A stretch of DNA of 19,456 bases from Flavobacteriales bacterium UBA2426. GTDB lineage: Bacteria; Bacteroidota; Bacteroidia; Flavobacteriales_F; PHOS-HE28. How positions within the stretch are numbered: position 1 is the stretch's first letter; each line of letters starts with the position of its first letter. The stretch covers positions 891 through 20,346 of the forward strand of contig DDRC01000020.1 of assembly GCA_002342985.1 (NCBI GenBank), written 5' to 3'. A program made the translations under genes and the position numbers. Under the pieces are notes generated by a model. That model did not search any database. It saw only the letters and a list, made by a program, of their open reading frames with translations, and was not told the DNA's origin. Positions 6,290 through 13,626 of the stretch are shown here, piece after piece.

Positions 6290-6362
6290 CCCGAGCAGGG
6301 TGCGGAAATCCTCTTCATGCTGCTCTCCCCGCAGCCGCTCAGCGTTTCGTGCTGCCCCGGGT

Positions 6363-8276
6363 TCACCTTCCCCGGAACCGGATCTGGTAACGCGTGCCGC
6401 GCTCGTCCCCGTGCACGGTCATGTGCCCGTTGAGCTGCTCCACCAGGCTTTCGATCAGCGAGGTGCCCAGCGAGCTGCCATCCGGCTGGAGCTTGTCGAG
6501 TGGGATGCCCGTGCCATCGTCCGCATAGAACAGGTCGAACGCCTCCCCATCGGCCCGGTGGATCGAAAGGGTGACGAGCCCCTCGCTGCGGCCGTGGAAA
6601 GCATGCTTGAAGGAGTTGGTGATGAGCTCGTTGAGCAGCAGGCCGAGCGGTACCATGGTGCTCAGCCCGAAGGCCAGGCCCTGGTCCACCTCGGTGCGCC
6701 AGCGGATGCGTCCGCCGACATCGTTGACCCGCACCAGGTCGGAGAAGAGCTCCTCGATATAGGTGCCCACCTCCACCATGGCCAGCTCATCGCCCTTATA
6801 GAGCTTCTCATGGATCAGCGCCATGGATGTGACACGGCTCTGGCTCTGGTCAAAAGCCTCCTGCAGGCGGTCATCGGTGAATGACGCGGCCTGCAGGCGC
6901 AACAGGCTGGCGATCACCTGCAGGTTGTTCTTCACCCGATGGTGCATCTCCTTGATCAGCACGCTGATCCGCTGGTTCGCCTCTTCCAGCTTCTCCTTCT
7001 CCGCCTTGAGGGCGCGCGCCTGCTCGTTGTCGCGGATGCGCGCGGCCTTCAGGTTCTCCTTCATGCGGGCGAGCGCGAGGCCCAGCTTGTCCTGTGCGCC
7101 GCGCACGTTCACAGGCACATCGTAGTCGCCTTTGCCGATGGCCTCGGCGCTGCGGGCCAGGGACCGCAGGTTGTCCACCATGCCGTTGAATGCATCGGCC
7201 ATCTCGCCGATCTCATCCTTCCCGTTCACGGCCACTTTCACATCCACATCGCCCACCGCCATGGAGCGTGCGGCGCGCCCCACCTCGGCCACCGTGCTGC
7301 GCACCCCGCGCGTAATGAGGATGCCCATGATGGACACGGCGATGACCACCCCGGCCAGGGCCGCCAGCACGATGAGCAGGCGCACTTCCGCATCGCGCGA
7401 GTTGGCGGCCGTATTGCGGGTGATCAGGTCGAGCGACCGCACCTCCACCTCCCGGAGCTTCTCCAAGGCTTCGAGCGACAGCTCCCACCAGTCGCGCGGC
7501 GCGATTTCCAGATCGGGCGATCGGCGCTGCTTCACTGTTCCGATGAGCGAGCGCATGAGGTTCACGTCCTCACCTTGGAACACCGCGAGGTAGGTGCGGA
7601 GCACCTCGGGGGGCGCATCGCGCTCGAAGAGCAGCATGTTCGTTTCATAGGCGGACACCTGCTCGCTGAGGGCCGCCACCTCGTTGATGTCGATTGGCCG
7701 CGCGGCGTACCCGATCGTGAGCTTGTCGCGCAGGACGCTGAGGGCCTCCTTGGCGCTCAGCAGCCGCAGGTGGGCATAGAGGCGGTCCTTCGTACCGGGG
7801 TCGAGCTGCAGCTTGCCCGTACGGCCCAGCTCATTGAGCAGCGCCCGCTCCATGGCGCGGTAAGCGGAGCTCACGGAGGTGGCGTCGATCCGTCGGTCGC
7901 GGACGCGCTGCCGGAGGATGTGGAGCCCATCGAAGGGGCGGGAGCCCGAGACGGCCGCGCCGGCGGGCATGCCCGGCATCTCCAAGGTGCCCAGCGCGCC
8001 ATCGGTGCGCGCGTATTGGAGCTCGAGCTTCATGGGCAGCACGTTCATGCCGCTCAGGTAGCCAACGGAAAGGGCGCTCTCGCGTTGGATCTCATGCACC
8101 ACGTTGGCGTGCAGGCCCATGATGCGCCCTTGCTGGTTGATGTACTCCATCACATCCAGCCGCTTCAGGCTGCTGTCCACCTGCTTGCCGATGAGCAGCA
8201 CCATGCCCAGCATGGGGATGCCCAGCGTCACCATGAACTTGGTGCGCACCGGCAGGTCGGCGAACCGCCACTTCAT
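6363..8276 (-). CDS. Sensor histidine kinase with NIT sensor, tandem HAMP and HisKA_2 core
   Basis: 637 residues from ATG at 8276 (a TTG at 8285 would add three). A membrane segment lies at about 14-30. A ~250-residue helical periplasmic domain follows; its QQGRIMGLHANVVHEIQRES and SALSVGYLSG segments resemble the nitrate/nitrite-sensing NIT domain. A second membrane segment lies at about 299-323. Two HAMP-like linkers follow at ~322-372 (ending EIGEMADAFNGMVDNL) and ~373-410, then a coiled coil at ~415-442. The HisKA_2 dimerisation box is KEMHHRVKNNLQVIASLLRLQ, where H446 is the probable phospho-acceptor. The HATPase domain has NELITNSFKHAF and DDGTGIP. It should autophosphorylate in response to a periplasmic ligand, but no response regulator lies nearby, so the partner is encoded elsewhere. 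Nitrate as ligand is only a family-based suggestion. Confidence 0.88.
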   Translation of the reverse strand: MKWRFADLPVRTKFMVTLGIPMLGMVLLIGKQVDSSLKRLDVMEYINQQGRIMGLHANVVHEIQRESALSVGYLSGMNVLPMKLELQYARTDGALGTLEMPGMPAGAAVSGSRPFDGLHILRQRVRDRRIDATSVSSAYRAMERALLNELGRTGKLQLDPGTKDRLYAHLRLLSAKEALSVLRDKLTIGYAARPIDINEVAALSEQVSAYETNMLLFERDAPPEVLRTYLAVFQGEDVNLMRSLIGTVKQRRSPDLEIAPRDWWELSLEALEKLREVEVRSLDLITRNTAANSRDAEVRLLIVLAALAGVVIAVSIMGILITRGVRSTVAEVGRAARSMAVGDVDVKVAVNGKDEIGEMADAFNGMVDNLRSLARSAEAIGKGDYDVPVNVRGAQDKLGLALARMKENLKAARIRDNEQARALKAEKEKLEEANQRISVLIKEMHHRVKNNLQVIASLLRLQAASFTDDRLQEAFDQSQSRVTSMALIHEKLYKGDELAMVEVGTYIEELFSDLVRVNDVGGRIRWRTEVDQGLAFGLSTMVPLGLLLNELITNSFKHAFHGRSEGLVTLSIHRADGEAFDLFYADDGTGIPLDKLQPDGSSLGTSLIESLVEQLNGHMTVHGDERGTRYQIRFRGR

Positions 8277-8281
8277 CGATC

Positions 8282-8289
8282 CCAAAGTA
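8282..8289 (-). promoter_or_regulatory. -7-like box of the kinase gene
   Basis: On the minus strand, TACTTTGG ends five bases before the ATG at 8276. It resembles TAnnTTTG with one base less spacing. If used, the transcript would start at or next to the start codon. Confidence 0.4.
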
Positions 8290-8328
8290 CGCAGGAGAGC
8301 GGCATATGAAGGGCGTTCCGGTCCCGGC

Positions 8329-8336
8329 TACATTCG
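8329..8336 (+). promoter_or_regulatory. -7 box of the acyl-CoA carboxylase beta gene
   Basis: TACATTCG, within GGCTACATTCGCGGC, is almost the same context as the yebC box GGCTACATTTGCGGG. It lies 33 bases before the ATG at 8370 and is divergent from the kinase box at 8282-8289. Confidence 0.55.
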
Positions 8337-8369
8337 CGGCGTCCGCCATCCCCGCGGCACCATAGGACC

Positions 8370-9911
8370 ATGAAGGAGCAGTTCGACGCATTGGAGGCAC
8401 GGATCGCCAAGGCCCTGGAGGGCGGCGGCAAGGAGCGCATCGAAGCGCAGCACGGGAAGGGCAAGCTCACCGCGAGGGAGCGCGTGCACCTCCTCCTGGA
8501 TGAAGGGAGCTTCCAGGAGATCGGCCAGCTGGTGACCCACCGCAGCACCAATTTCGGGCTGGACAAGCAGAAGTTCCTCGGAGATGGCGTGGTGACCGGC
8601 TATGGCACCATCGACGGGCGCCTGGTGTACGTGTTCTCGCAGGACTTCACCGTCCTGGGCGGCTCGCTGGCAGAGGCGCATGCCCAGAAGATCTGCCGCG
8701 TGATGGACCTGGCCATGCAGAACGGTGCCCCAGTGATCGGGCTCAACGACAGCGGCGGGGCGCGCATCCAGGAGGGCGTTGTTTCGCTGGGCGGCTATGC
8801 CGATATCTTCTTCCGCAACGTCAGGGCGAGCGGTGTCATCCCGCAGATCAGCGCCATCCTCGGCCCTTGCGCCGGTGGGGCCGTCTACAGTCCTGCCCTC
8901 ACCGATTTCGTGCTCATGGCCGAGGGCACCAGCTACATGTTCGTCACCGGCCCCAATGTGGTGAAGACCGTTACGCACGAGGAAGTGAGCAGCGAGGACC
9001 TCGGCGGCGCAAGCACCCACGCCAGCAAGAGCGGCGTGGCCCATTTCACGGCCGCGAACGAGATCGAGGCCATCCGGCAGCTGCGCCAGCTGGTGGGCTA
9101 CATCCCCAGCAACTGCGAGGAGGAGCCCCCCGTGCTGCCCTACACGCCGGGCGATGAGCTGCGGCCCGAGTTGGATGCGATTATCCCAGAGAACCCCAAT
9201 CATCCCTACGACATCCGCCAGGTGATGAACGCCGTGATCGACCCGGACAGCAGCATGGAGGTGCACGCCGAGTACGCCCGCAACATGGTGATCGGCTTCG
9301 CCCGGGTGGGAGGCCGCACGGTGGGCTGCGTGGCCAACCAGCCCGCGGTGCTTGCCGGCGTGCTCGACATCGATGCCTCCATCAAGGCCGCCCGCTTCGT
9401 CCGCTTCTGCGATGCCTATAACATCCCCCTGCTCGTGTTCGTGGATGTTCCGGGCTTCCTGCCGGGAACCGACCAGGAGTGGCGCGGCATCATCAACCAC
9501 GGCGCCAAGCTCCTCTATGCGTTCAGCGAGGCCACCGTACCCCGCATCACGGTCATCACGCGCAAGGCCTACGGCGGCGCGTACGATGTGATGAACAGCA
9601 AGCACATCGGCTGCGACATGAACTTCGCCTGGCCCAGTGCGGAGATCGCCGTCATGGGCGCCAAGGGCGCTGCCGAGATCATCTTCAAGGGCGAGATTGC
9701 CAAGGCCGATGACCCCGCAGCGAAGTGGCAGGAGAAGGAGTCCCAGTACAGGGAGCAGTTCGCCAACCCCTACGAGGCGGCCGCGCGCGGCTATGTGGAC
9801 GAGGTGATCCGCCCATCGCAGACCCGCTTGAAGGTGATGGCCGCCCTGGACATGCTGCGCAACAAGGTGGACAAGCTCCCCCGCAAGAAGCACGGGAACA
9901 TCCCGCTCTGA
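8370..9911 (+). CDS. Acyl-CoA carboxylase beta subunit (propionyl-CoA type carboxyltransferase)
   Basis: 513 residues, the usual length for PccB/MmdA-type carboxyltransferases. The N-terminal half has [18 protein letters not shown] (about 31-48), [20 protein letters not shown] (126-145) and the oxyanion segment [16 protein letters not shown] (165-180). The C-terminal crotonase half has [22 protein letters not shown] and [19 protein letters not shown]. It transfers carboxylate from biotin to an acyl-CoA, most often propionyl-CoA, giving methylmalonyl-CoA. The biotin carboxylase and biotin carrier partners are not in the window, so whether it works as propionyl-CoA carboxylase or as the carboxyltransferase subunit of methylmalonyl-CoA decarboxylase cannot be decided here. 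The ATG at 8370 has a weak AGGA six bases upstream. Confidence 0.93.
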   Translation: MKEQFDALEARIAKALEGGGKERIEAQHGKGKLTARERVHLLLDEGSFQEIGQLVTHRSTNFGLDKQKFLGDGVVTGYGTIDGRLVYVFSQDFTVLGGSLAEAHAQKICRVMDLAMQNGAPVIGLNDSGGARIQEGVVSLGGYADIFFRNVRASGVIPQISAILGPCAGGAVYSPALTDFVLMAEGTSYMFVTGPNVVKTVTHEEVSSEDLGGASTHASKSGVAHFTAANEIEAIRQLRQLVGYIPSNCEEEPPVLPYTPGDELRPELDAIIPENPNHPYDIRQVMNAVIDPDSSMEVHAEYARNMVIGFARVGGRTVGCVANQPAVLAGVLDIDASIKAARFVRFCDAYNIPLLVFVDVPGFLPGTDQEWRGIINHGAKLLYAFSEATVPRITVITRKAYGGAYDVMNSKHIGCDMNFAWPSAEIAVMGAKGAAEIIFKGEIAKADDPAAKWQEKESQYREQFANPYEAAARGYVDEVIRPSQTRLKVMAALDMLRNKVDKLPRKKHGNIPL

Positions 9912-10244
9912 CCCTGTGCGGACCGGGCGCAGCGCCGGTGCTGCGGTGGTTGAGCGCACCACGTGGATCGGCCCTGCCCCCGCTTCAGCCCAGCGCCACC
10001 GTTCATGGCCGGGGGCCTTAAGGCTCCTGCATGCTTCCATTGAAGCTGCACCGGATCACCCGTTCCCGCAGCGCGGGTGTAAGCGATGCCGCCCATCACG
10101 CTGAAGCGCTGCGTGCGCGACCGGCCCCTCTCCGGGGCTGGTAGCCAGGACGGGTGCCATGCCCTGGTCGTTAAGCCTTGTGAACGCGCCGAACGGGAGC
10201 CGGGGGGGCCGCGTTAACTTGCCACCTTATCTCACCTTCAAACC
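9912..10244. other. 333-base intergenic region before the thioredoxin-fold gene
   Basis: No gene is evident on either strand. It holds a GCAGC/GCTGC hairpin (9929-9944), a 10-base palindrome GCCTTAAGGC (10015-10024), and a 9-bp hairpin with one G-U pair (10120-10142, ACCGGCCCC/GGGGCTGGT). None has a T-tract, so there is no convincing intrinsic terminator for the carboxylase gene. TTAACTTG at 10214-10221 may be a degenerate -7 box for the gene at 10245. Confidence 0.6.
10120..10142 (+). other. GC-rich hairpin in the intergenic region
   Basis: ACCGGCCCC and GGGGCTGGT pair across a TCTCC loop, with one G-U pair in RNA. It has no following T-tract; it could be an mRNA 3'-end structure or simply a GC-rich inverted repeat. 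Confidence 0.35.
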
Positions 10245-10877
10245 ATGCTGCTGAAAATCGCTGCCACCGCTGCCATGGGCCTGCTGGCCGTTGCACCCCA
10301 CGACCCCCTGCCCGATCTCCAGCTGGGCGCTGCCCTGCCCAAGGGCGAGCACGCCATGAAGGATGTCTCCGGCCGATCCATGGCGCTGAAGGACCTGGTC
10401 GGTTCCAAGGGCTTGCTGGTCATCTTCTCATGCAATACCTGTCCGTTCGTCGTGGGCTCCGAGGGCAGCGAGGGATGGGAGGGCCGCTATCCTGAGCTGG
10501 CGGCCTTCGCGCAGCGCTACGGCGTGGGCGTGGCCTTCGTGAACAGCAACGAGGCGAAGCGCGATGCCGGTGATTCATTCGCGGATATGCAGGCGCGCTA
10601 CAAGGAAAAGGGCTACCGTGGCGCGTACCTGCTCGATGAGGGCCATGCCGTGGCCGACGCTTTCGGTGCGCGCACGACGCCCCATGTCTTCCTCTTCGAC
10701 AAGGAGATGAAGCTCGTTTACAAGGGCGCCATCGATGACAACGTGGCAAAGGCTGCGGAGGTGAAGGAGAAGTGGCTGCACAATGCCATCGCGAACCTCG
10801 CGGAGGGCAAGGCCATCGATCCGGGCATCACCCGCAACATCGGCTGCAGCATCAAGCGCATGCCGCACAAGCACTGA
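10245..10877 (+). CDS. Exported thioredoxin-fold (redoxin) protein
   Basis: 210 residues. The N-terminus LLKIAATAAMGLLAVAP looks like a signal peptide, so the protein is probably periplasmic. The redoxin fold starts near residue 22; the strand LLVIFSCNTCPFV carries the active-site pair C63-N-T-C66, and TTPHVFLFD at about 144-152 supplies the cis-proline loop. Further lines are EKGYRGAYLLDEGHAVADAF (helical middle) and a conserved-looking tail NIGCSIKR with a third cysteine at 201. It belongs to the AhpC/TSA-redoxin thioredoxin-like group and likely exchanges thiols or disulfides in the envelope; substrate unknown. It stands alone between a 333-base gap and a strong terminator, so it is probably monocistronic. 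Confidence 0.87.
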   Translation: MLLKIAATAAMGLLAVAPHDPLPDLQLGAALPKGEHAMKDVSGRSMALKDLVGSKGLLVIFSCNTCPFVVGSEGSEGWEGRYPELAAFAQRYGVGVAFVNSNEAKRDAGDSFADMQARYKEKGYRGAYLLDEGHAVADAFGARTTPHVFLFDKEMKLVYKGAIDDNVAKAAEVKEKWLHNAIANLAEGKAIDPGITRNIGCSIKRMPHKH

Positions 10878-10892
10878 GCACTGCTCTTCATG

Positions 10893-10933
10893 GATGCCCG
10901 CCCTGCGCCTGCGCAGGGCGGGCATCTTGTTTT
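10893..10933 (+). terminator. Strong rho-independent terminator
   Basis: A perfect 15-bp stem, left arm GATGCCCGCCCTGCG (10893-10907) and right arm 10912-10926, with a CCTG loop, followed by TTGTTTT. It begins 15 bases after the stop at 10877 and separates this gene from purD. Confidence 0.94.
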
Positions 10934-11026
10934 CCACCGTGTCCGACGCCGCGGCCCGGGCGCGGCGCAGCGCGGCGGCTCCGGAGATCCGTTGATAATT
11001 CGGGCGCCCGGACCGGCTGTTGGGGG

Positions 11027-11042
11027 TTTCCTTTGCAGGAAA
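11027..11042 (+). promoter_or_regulatory. Leader hairpin just upstream of purD
   Basis: TTTCCT-ttgc-AGGAAA, a 6-bp stem with a tetraloop, can be extended by flanking GGGG (11022-11025) and CCCC (11048-11051). It ends about 10 bases before the purD ATG and could mask the translation start. No known purine riboswitch core is recognisable. Confidence 0.35.
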
Positions 11043-11052
11043 GGCATCCCCG

Positions 11053-12363
11053 ATGAACGTCCTTCTGATCGGCAGCGGCGGCCGCGAGCATGCGCTCGCG
11101 TGGAAGATCGCGCAGAGCTCCCTCCTCGATGAGCTCTATGTGGCCCCCGGGAACCCCGGCACCGTGCGCCATGGCCGCAACGCGGAGATCGCCCTGCATG
11201 ATCCGAAGGCCTTGCGGAGCTTCCTGCTCGAGAAGCGCATCCGGATCGTGGTGGTGGGGCCGGAGGCACCGCTGGTTGCCGGGCTGCACGACCGGATCGC
11301 CGCTGATTCCGAGCTGAAGGGGGTCACCGTAATCGGCCCCAAGGCAGAGGGCGCCCGGCTCGAAGGCAGCAAGGACTTCGCCAAGGAGTTCATGTTCCGT
11401 CACAACATCCCAACGGCCGCGCACCGCACCTTCGTGAAGGGACAGCTGCAGGAGGCGCTCGATCATCTCGACCGCGTGAATGCGCCCTATGTGGTGAAGG
11501 CCGATGGCCTGGCCGCGGGCAAGGGCGTGGTGATCACCAACGACAAGAAGGAGGCCGCGAAGGCCCTGCGCGAGATGCTGCAGCAGGGGCGCTTCGGCGA
11601 AGCCGGCGAGCGCGTGGTGATCGAGCAGCACCTCAAGGGCATCGAGTGCAGCGCCTTCCTCATCACCGATGGGGACTCATTCAAGATGCTGCCTGCCGCC
11701 AAGGACTACAAGCGCATCGGCCGCGGGGATACCGGCCCCAACACAGGCGGCATGGGTGCCGTATCGCCGGTGCCGTTCGCCGACAAGGAATTCATGCAGA
11801 AGGTGCACGATCGCATCGCCGCCCCAACGGTACGCGGCCTGAAGAAGGACGGCATCCCCTATTGCGGCTTCCTCTTCATGGGCCTGATGAACGTGGATGG
11901 CGAGCCGTACGTGATCGAATACAACGTGCGCTTGGGCGATCCCGAGACCCAGGCCATCCTGCCACGGCTGAAGAGCGACCTTCTCGACCTCTTCGAAGGC
12001 ATCGCCACCGGCACCCTCAGCGAGCGGCATGTGGATGTGGATGACCGGACGGCGGTGAGCATCGTGCTGGCAGCGGAAGGCTACCCCGGGGAGCATGAGA
12101 CCGGCATGGAGGTGGGGGGCTTGGAACTGGTACGCGACGCCTACGTGTTCCAGGCCGGCACGAAGCAGGTGGGCGAACGGCTGGTCACGAGCGGAGGCCG
12201 CATCATGGCCGTCACGGGCATGGGGAAGGACCTGGAGTCCGCCATCGCCTCGGCCTATCGCGCCGCAGCGGTAATCGCCTATGAAGGGAAGTACATGCGC
12301 GATGACATCGGGCATGACCTGGTGAAGCAGCCCGCCTCCAGGCCGGCTGCGCAGCCCCGCTGA
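11053..12363 (+). CDS. purD: Phosphoribosylamine-glycine ligase (GAR synthetase)
   Basis: 436 residues, close to the family norm. It makes glycinamide ribonucleotide from phosphoribosylamine, glycine and ATP, the second step of de novo purine synthesis. The N-domain begins with NVLLIGSGGREHALAWKI. The ATP-grasp region has GSKDFAKEFMFRHNIPTA, YVVKADGLAAGKGVVI and DTGPNTGGMGAVSP, then PYVIEYNVRLGDPETQ at about residue 285 with the metal-binding Glu/Asn pair. The C-domain ends with a family-typical SAIASAYRAAAVIAYEGKYMRDDIG. The ATG at 11053 lies right at the conserved start. purD stops one base from the stop of the convergent small membrane protein gene. purQ lies 3.7 kb downstream in another transcription unit. 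Confidence 0.96.
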   Translation: MNVLLIGSGGREHALAWKIAQSSLLDELYVAPGNPGTVRHGRNAEIALHDPKALRSFLLEKRIRIVVVGPEAPLVAGLHDRIAADSELKGVTVIGPKAEGARLEGSKDFAKEFMFRHNIPTAAHRTFVKGQLQEALDHLDRVNAPYVVKADGLAAGKGVVITNDKKEAAKALREMLQQGRFGEAGERVVIEQHLKGIECSAFLITDGDSFKMLPAAKDYKRIGRGDTGPNTGGMGAVSPVPFADKEFMQKVHDRIAAPTVRGLKKDGIPYCGFLFMGLMNVDGEPYVIEYNVRLGDPETQAILPRLKSDLLDLFEGIATGTLSERHVDVDDRTAVSIVLAAEGYPGEHETGMEVGGLELVRDAYVFQAGTKQVGERLVTSGGRIMAVTGMGKDLESAIASAYRAAAVIAYEGKYMRDDIGHDLVKQPASRPAAQPR

Positions 12364-12364
12364 A

Positions 12365-12544
12365 TCAGGCCAGGGTATTGTCGGCCTTGGCCTTGCGGTT
12401 GTACCTGCCCTGCTGGTTGAGCCAGTACACCAGGCCCACGAAGAGCAGGCCGGAGATCATGTAGACGGGCGCCCAGCCGAGCGCGGTGATGAACGTGAAG
12501 GTCCACTCCAGGAAATGGCCGAGGCCGAACGCGAAGTCTTGCAT
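12365..12544 (-). CDS. Small membrane protein (59 aa), DUF6341-like context
   Basis: 59 residues from ATG at 12544. It has an aromatic amphipathic N-terminus (DFAFGLGHFLEWTFTFIT), one membrane segment (VYMISGLLFVGLVYWL) and a basic tail (QQGRYNRKAKAD). Flavobacterial genomes often carry a short DUF6341-type protein with a YW motif at the end of its helix between purD and a DUF6427 gene. This gene has the same position and layout, so it is probably the local counterpart, although here it is inverted. It is a single-gene unit with a TATCTTCG box upstream. Longer in-frame extensions upstream are Arg-rich and cross the promoter, so I reject them. Function unknown. Confidence 0.72.
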   Translation of the reverse strand: MQDFAFGLGHFLEWTFTFITALGWAPVYMISGLLFVGLVYWLNQQGRYNRKAKADNTLA

Positions 12545-12566
12545 GGCTTGGTCGCTTGAGGCGCGG

Positions 12567-12574
12567 CGAAGATA
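12567..12574 (-). promoter_or_regulatory. -7 box of the small membrane protein gene
   Basis: On the minus strand TATCTTCG, in the context TATCTTCGCCGC, which is close to the purQ box TACCTTCGCCGC. It ends 22 bases before the ATG at 12544. Confidence 0.5.
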
Positions 12575-12642
12575 GGCCGGGGCTTCTGGAGCGGCCACCA
12601 TGCCATCGCCGCAATCCGGTTCCGCGGCATCGCCCCGCTGCC

Positions 12643-12650
12643 GACCTTCG
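12643..12650 (+). promoter_or_regulatory. Possible -7 box of the DUF6427 gene
   Basis: GACCTTCG differs from the purQ box TACCTTCG at its first base only and ends 10 bases before the ATG at 12661. It is divergent from the box at 12567-12574. Confidence 0.35.
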
Positions 12651-12660
12651 CGCACCCGCC

Positions 12661-13626
12661 ATGCTTGCCGCATTCTTCCGTAGCAATCAGCCGGCCGTGC
12701 TGCTGGCGGCGCCAGTGGTGACCGCGCTGCTGTTCGCCCCGGCGTTCTGGCAGGCCCCGACGGTCTCCCAGCCGGTCATGCCGCTGGCTGCCCTCGTCGG
12801 CAGCTGGCTCACCGCCCCATGGTCGAGGACGCTGGCCGGGCTTGTCCTGGTAGCGCTGGTGGCAATCCAGCTCGCCGCATTGCTCAATGCTTTGGAGCTC
12901 CTGGATCGCCGCAATCACCTCGCCGTGGTCCTCTTGCCGGTGATCCTGGCCGGCCTGGGCGGGCTCGGCTGCTTCGATCCCGCCCTGCTGGGCATGCCGT
13001 TCGTGCTCATGGCCATGCGGCGTGGGTGGGCCATCACCAACACCGGCACGGCCTTGTCGCCATTGTTCGATGCTGGCCTGCTGCTCGGACTCGCCGCGCT
13101 ATGTTACCTGCCTTATGCCTTTCTCTTGGCGGTCCTCTGGGCATCGGCCTCCGTGATCCGTCCCTTCGCTTGGCGGGAGTATGCGTTGCCGGTACTGGCC
13201 ATGGTCCTGGTCTTCTACTTCGCTTGGGGGGTGCTCCGCTTGGCCGGTGAGCTGCCTTGGCGGCCCCTGCTCACCGTGATGCCGGACGATCCGCATCCCT
13301 TCGTGGCCGTGGGCGGGATCCGTCTCGCATTCATCGCTTTGCTGGCACTGCTGCTCCTGCTCGGCTTCGCGGCATTCTTCCGCAGCTATGCGCAGAGCGT
13401 GATGCGCGGGAAGAACCTGCGGTCGGCGCTCATGGCGCTGGCCTTGGCGCTGGCGGTGGTCATGGCGCTGCTCGCGCTGCTCAAGGGTGGGTTCCCCGCT
13501 GTGCTTCCCGCCGTGCCGGCAGCGGTCCTGGTCTCCTCCCTGCTGCTCAATCCCCGCCGAGCCTGGCTGGGCGAGGCGGCAGCCTGGAGCCTTGCGGTCC
13601 TGGCGCTCTGGATACGATGGGGCTGA
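12661..13626 (+). CDS. DUF6427-type polytopic membrane protein
   Basis: 321 residues, overwhelmingly hydrophobic, with roughly nine or ten membrane segments by eye (for example VLLAAPVVTALLFAP, HLAVVLLPVILAGLGGLG, LLLGLAALCYLPYAFLLAVL, LAFIALLALLLLLGFAAFF). The start LAAFFRSNQPAVLLA and the position next to purD and a short membrane protein fit DUF6427, a Bacteroidota family of unknown function often found near purD and upp. The internal RRGWAITNTGTALSPLFDAG loop and the FFRSYAQSVMRGKNLR loop before the last helices are the main soluble parts. The end overlaps the TonB-dependent receptor start by 10 bases, suggesting translational coupling. An upstream in-frame extension exists but is Arg/Pro-rich and non-membrane, so ATG 12661 is preferred. 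Confidence 0.82.
   Translation: MLAAFFRSNQPAVLLAAPVVTALLFAPAFWQAPTVSQPVMPLAALVGSWLTAPWSRTLAGLVLVALVAIQLAALLNALELLDRRNHLAVVLLPVILAGLGGLGCFDPALLGMPFVLMAMRRGWAITNTGTALSPLFDAGLLLGLAALCYLPYAFLLAVLWASASVIRPFAWREYALPVLAMVLVFYFAWGVLRLAGELPWRPLLTVMPDDPHPFVAVGGIRLAFIALLALLLLLGFAAFFRSYAQSVMRGKNLRSALMALALALAVVMALLALLKGGFPAVLPAVPAAVLVSSLLLNPRRAWLGEAAAWSLAVLALWIRWG

Larger units (their letters stand above)
5995..6362. other. 368-base intergenic region between convergent yebC and the kinase gene
   Basis: No established gene lies here. It contains three small inverted repeats: CCGGC/GCCGG at 6017-6032, GGCCC/GGGCC around CGAAA at 6072-6086, and GCCCTGC/GCAGGGC at 6084-6106. Any of these could end transcription from either side, although none has a long T-tract. 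On the minus strand there is a short open frame at 6158-6289, listed separately. The stretch is long for this compact segment, where most gaps are below 160 bases. Confidence 0.6.

Noticed and set aside
6386..6410. GGTAAC followed by CGTCC as a further ECF promoter copy
   Set aside because: The spacer is only 12 bases, the first base differs and it lies inside the 3' end of the kinase gene.
6939..8309. A 456-codon plus-strand frame opposite the histidine kinase
   Set aside because: His/Ala-rich mirror translation of the kinase; all kinase motifs are on the minus strand.
10015..10024. Palindrome GCCTTAAGGC as an operator
   Set aside because: A single 10-base palindrome in a 333-base gap, far from any promoter-like box, is expected by chance.
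8328..10040. A 570-codon minus-strand frame opposite the carboxylase gene
   Set aside because: The opposite strand encodes a complete, clearly recognisable carboxyltransferase; the antisense product has no family motifs.
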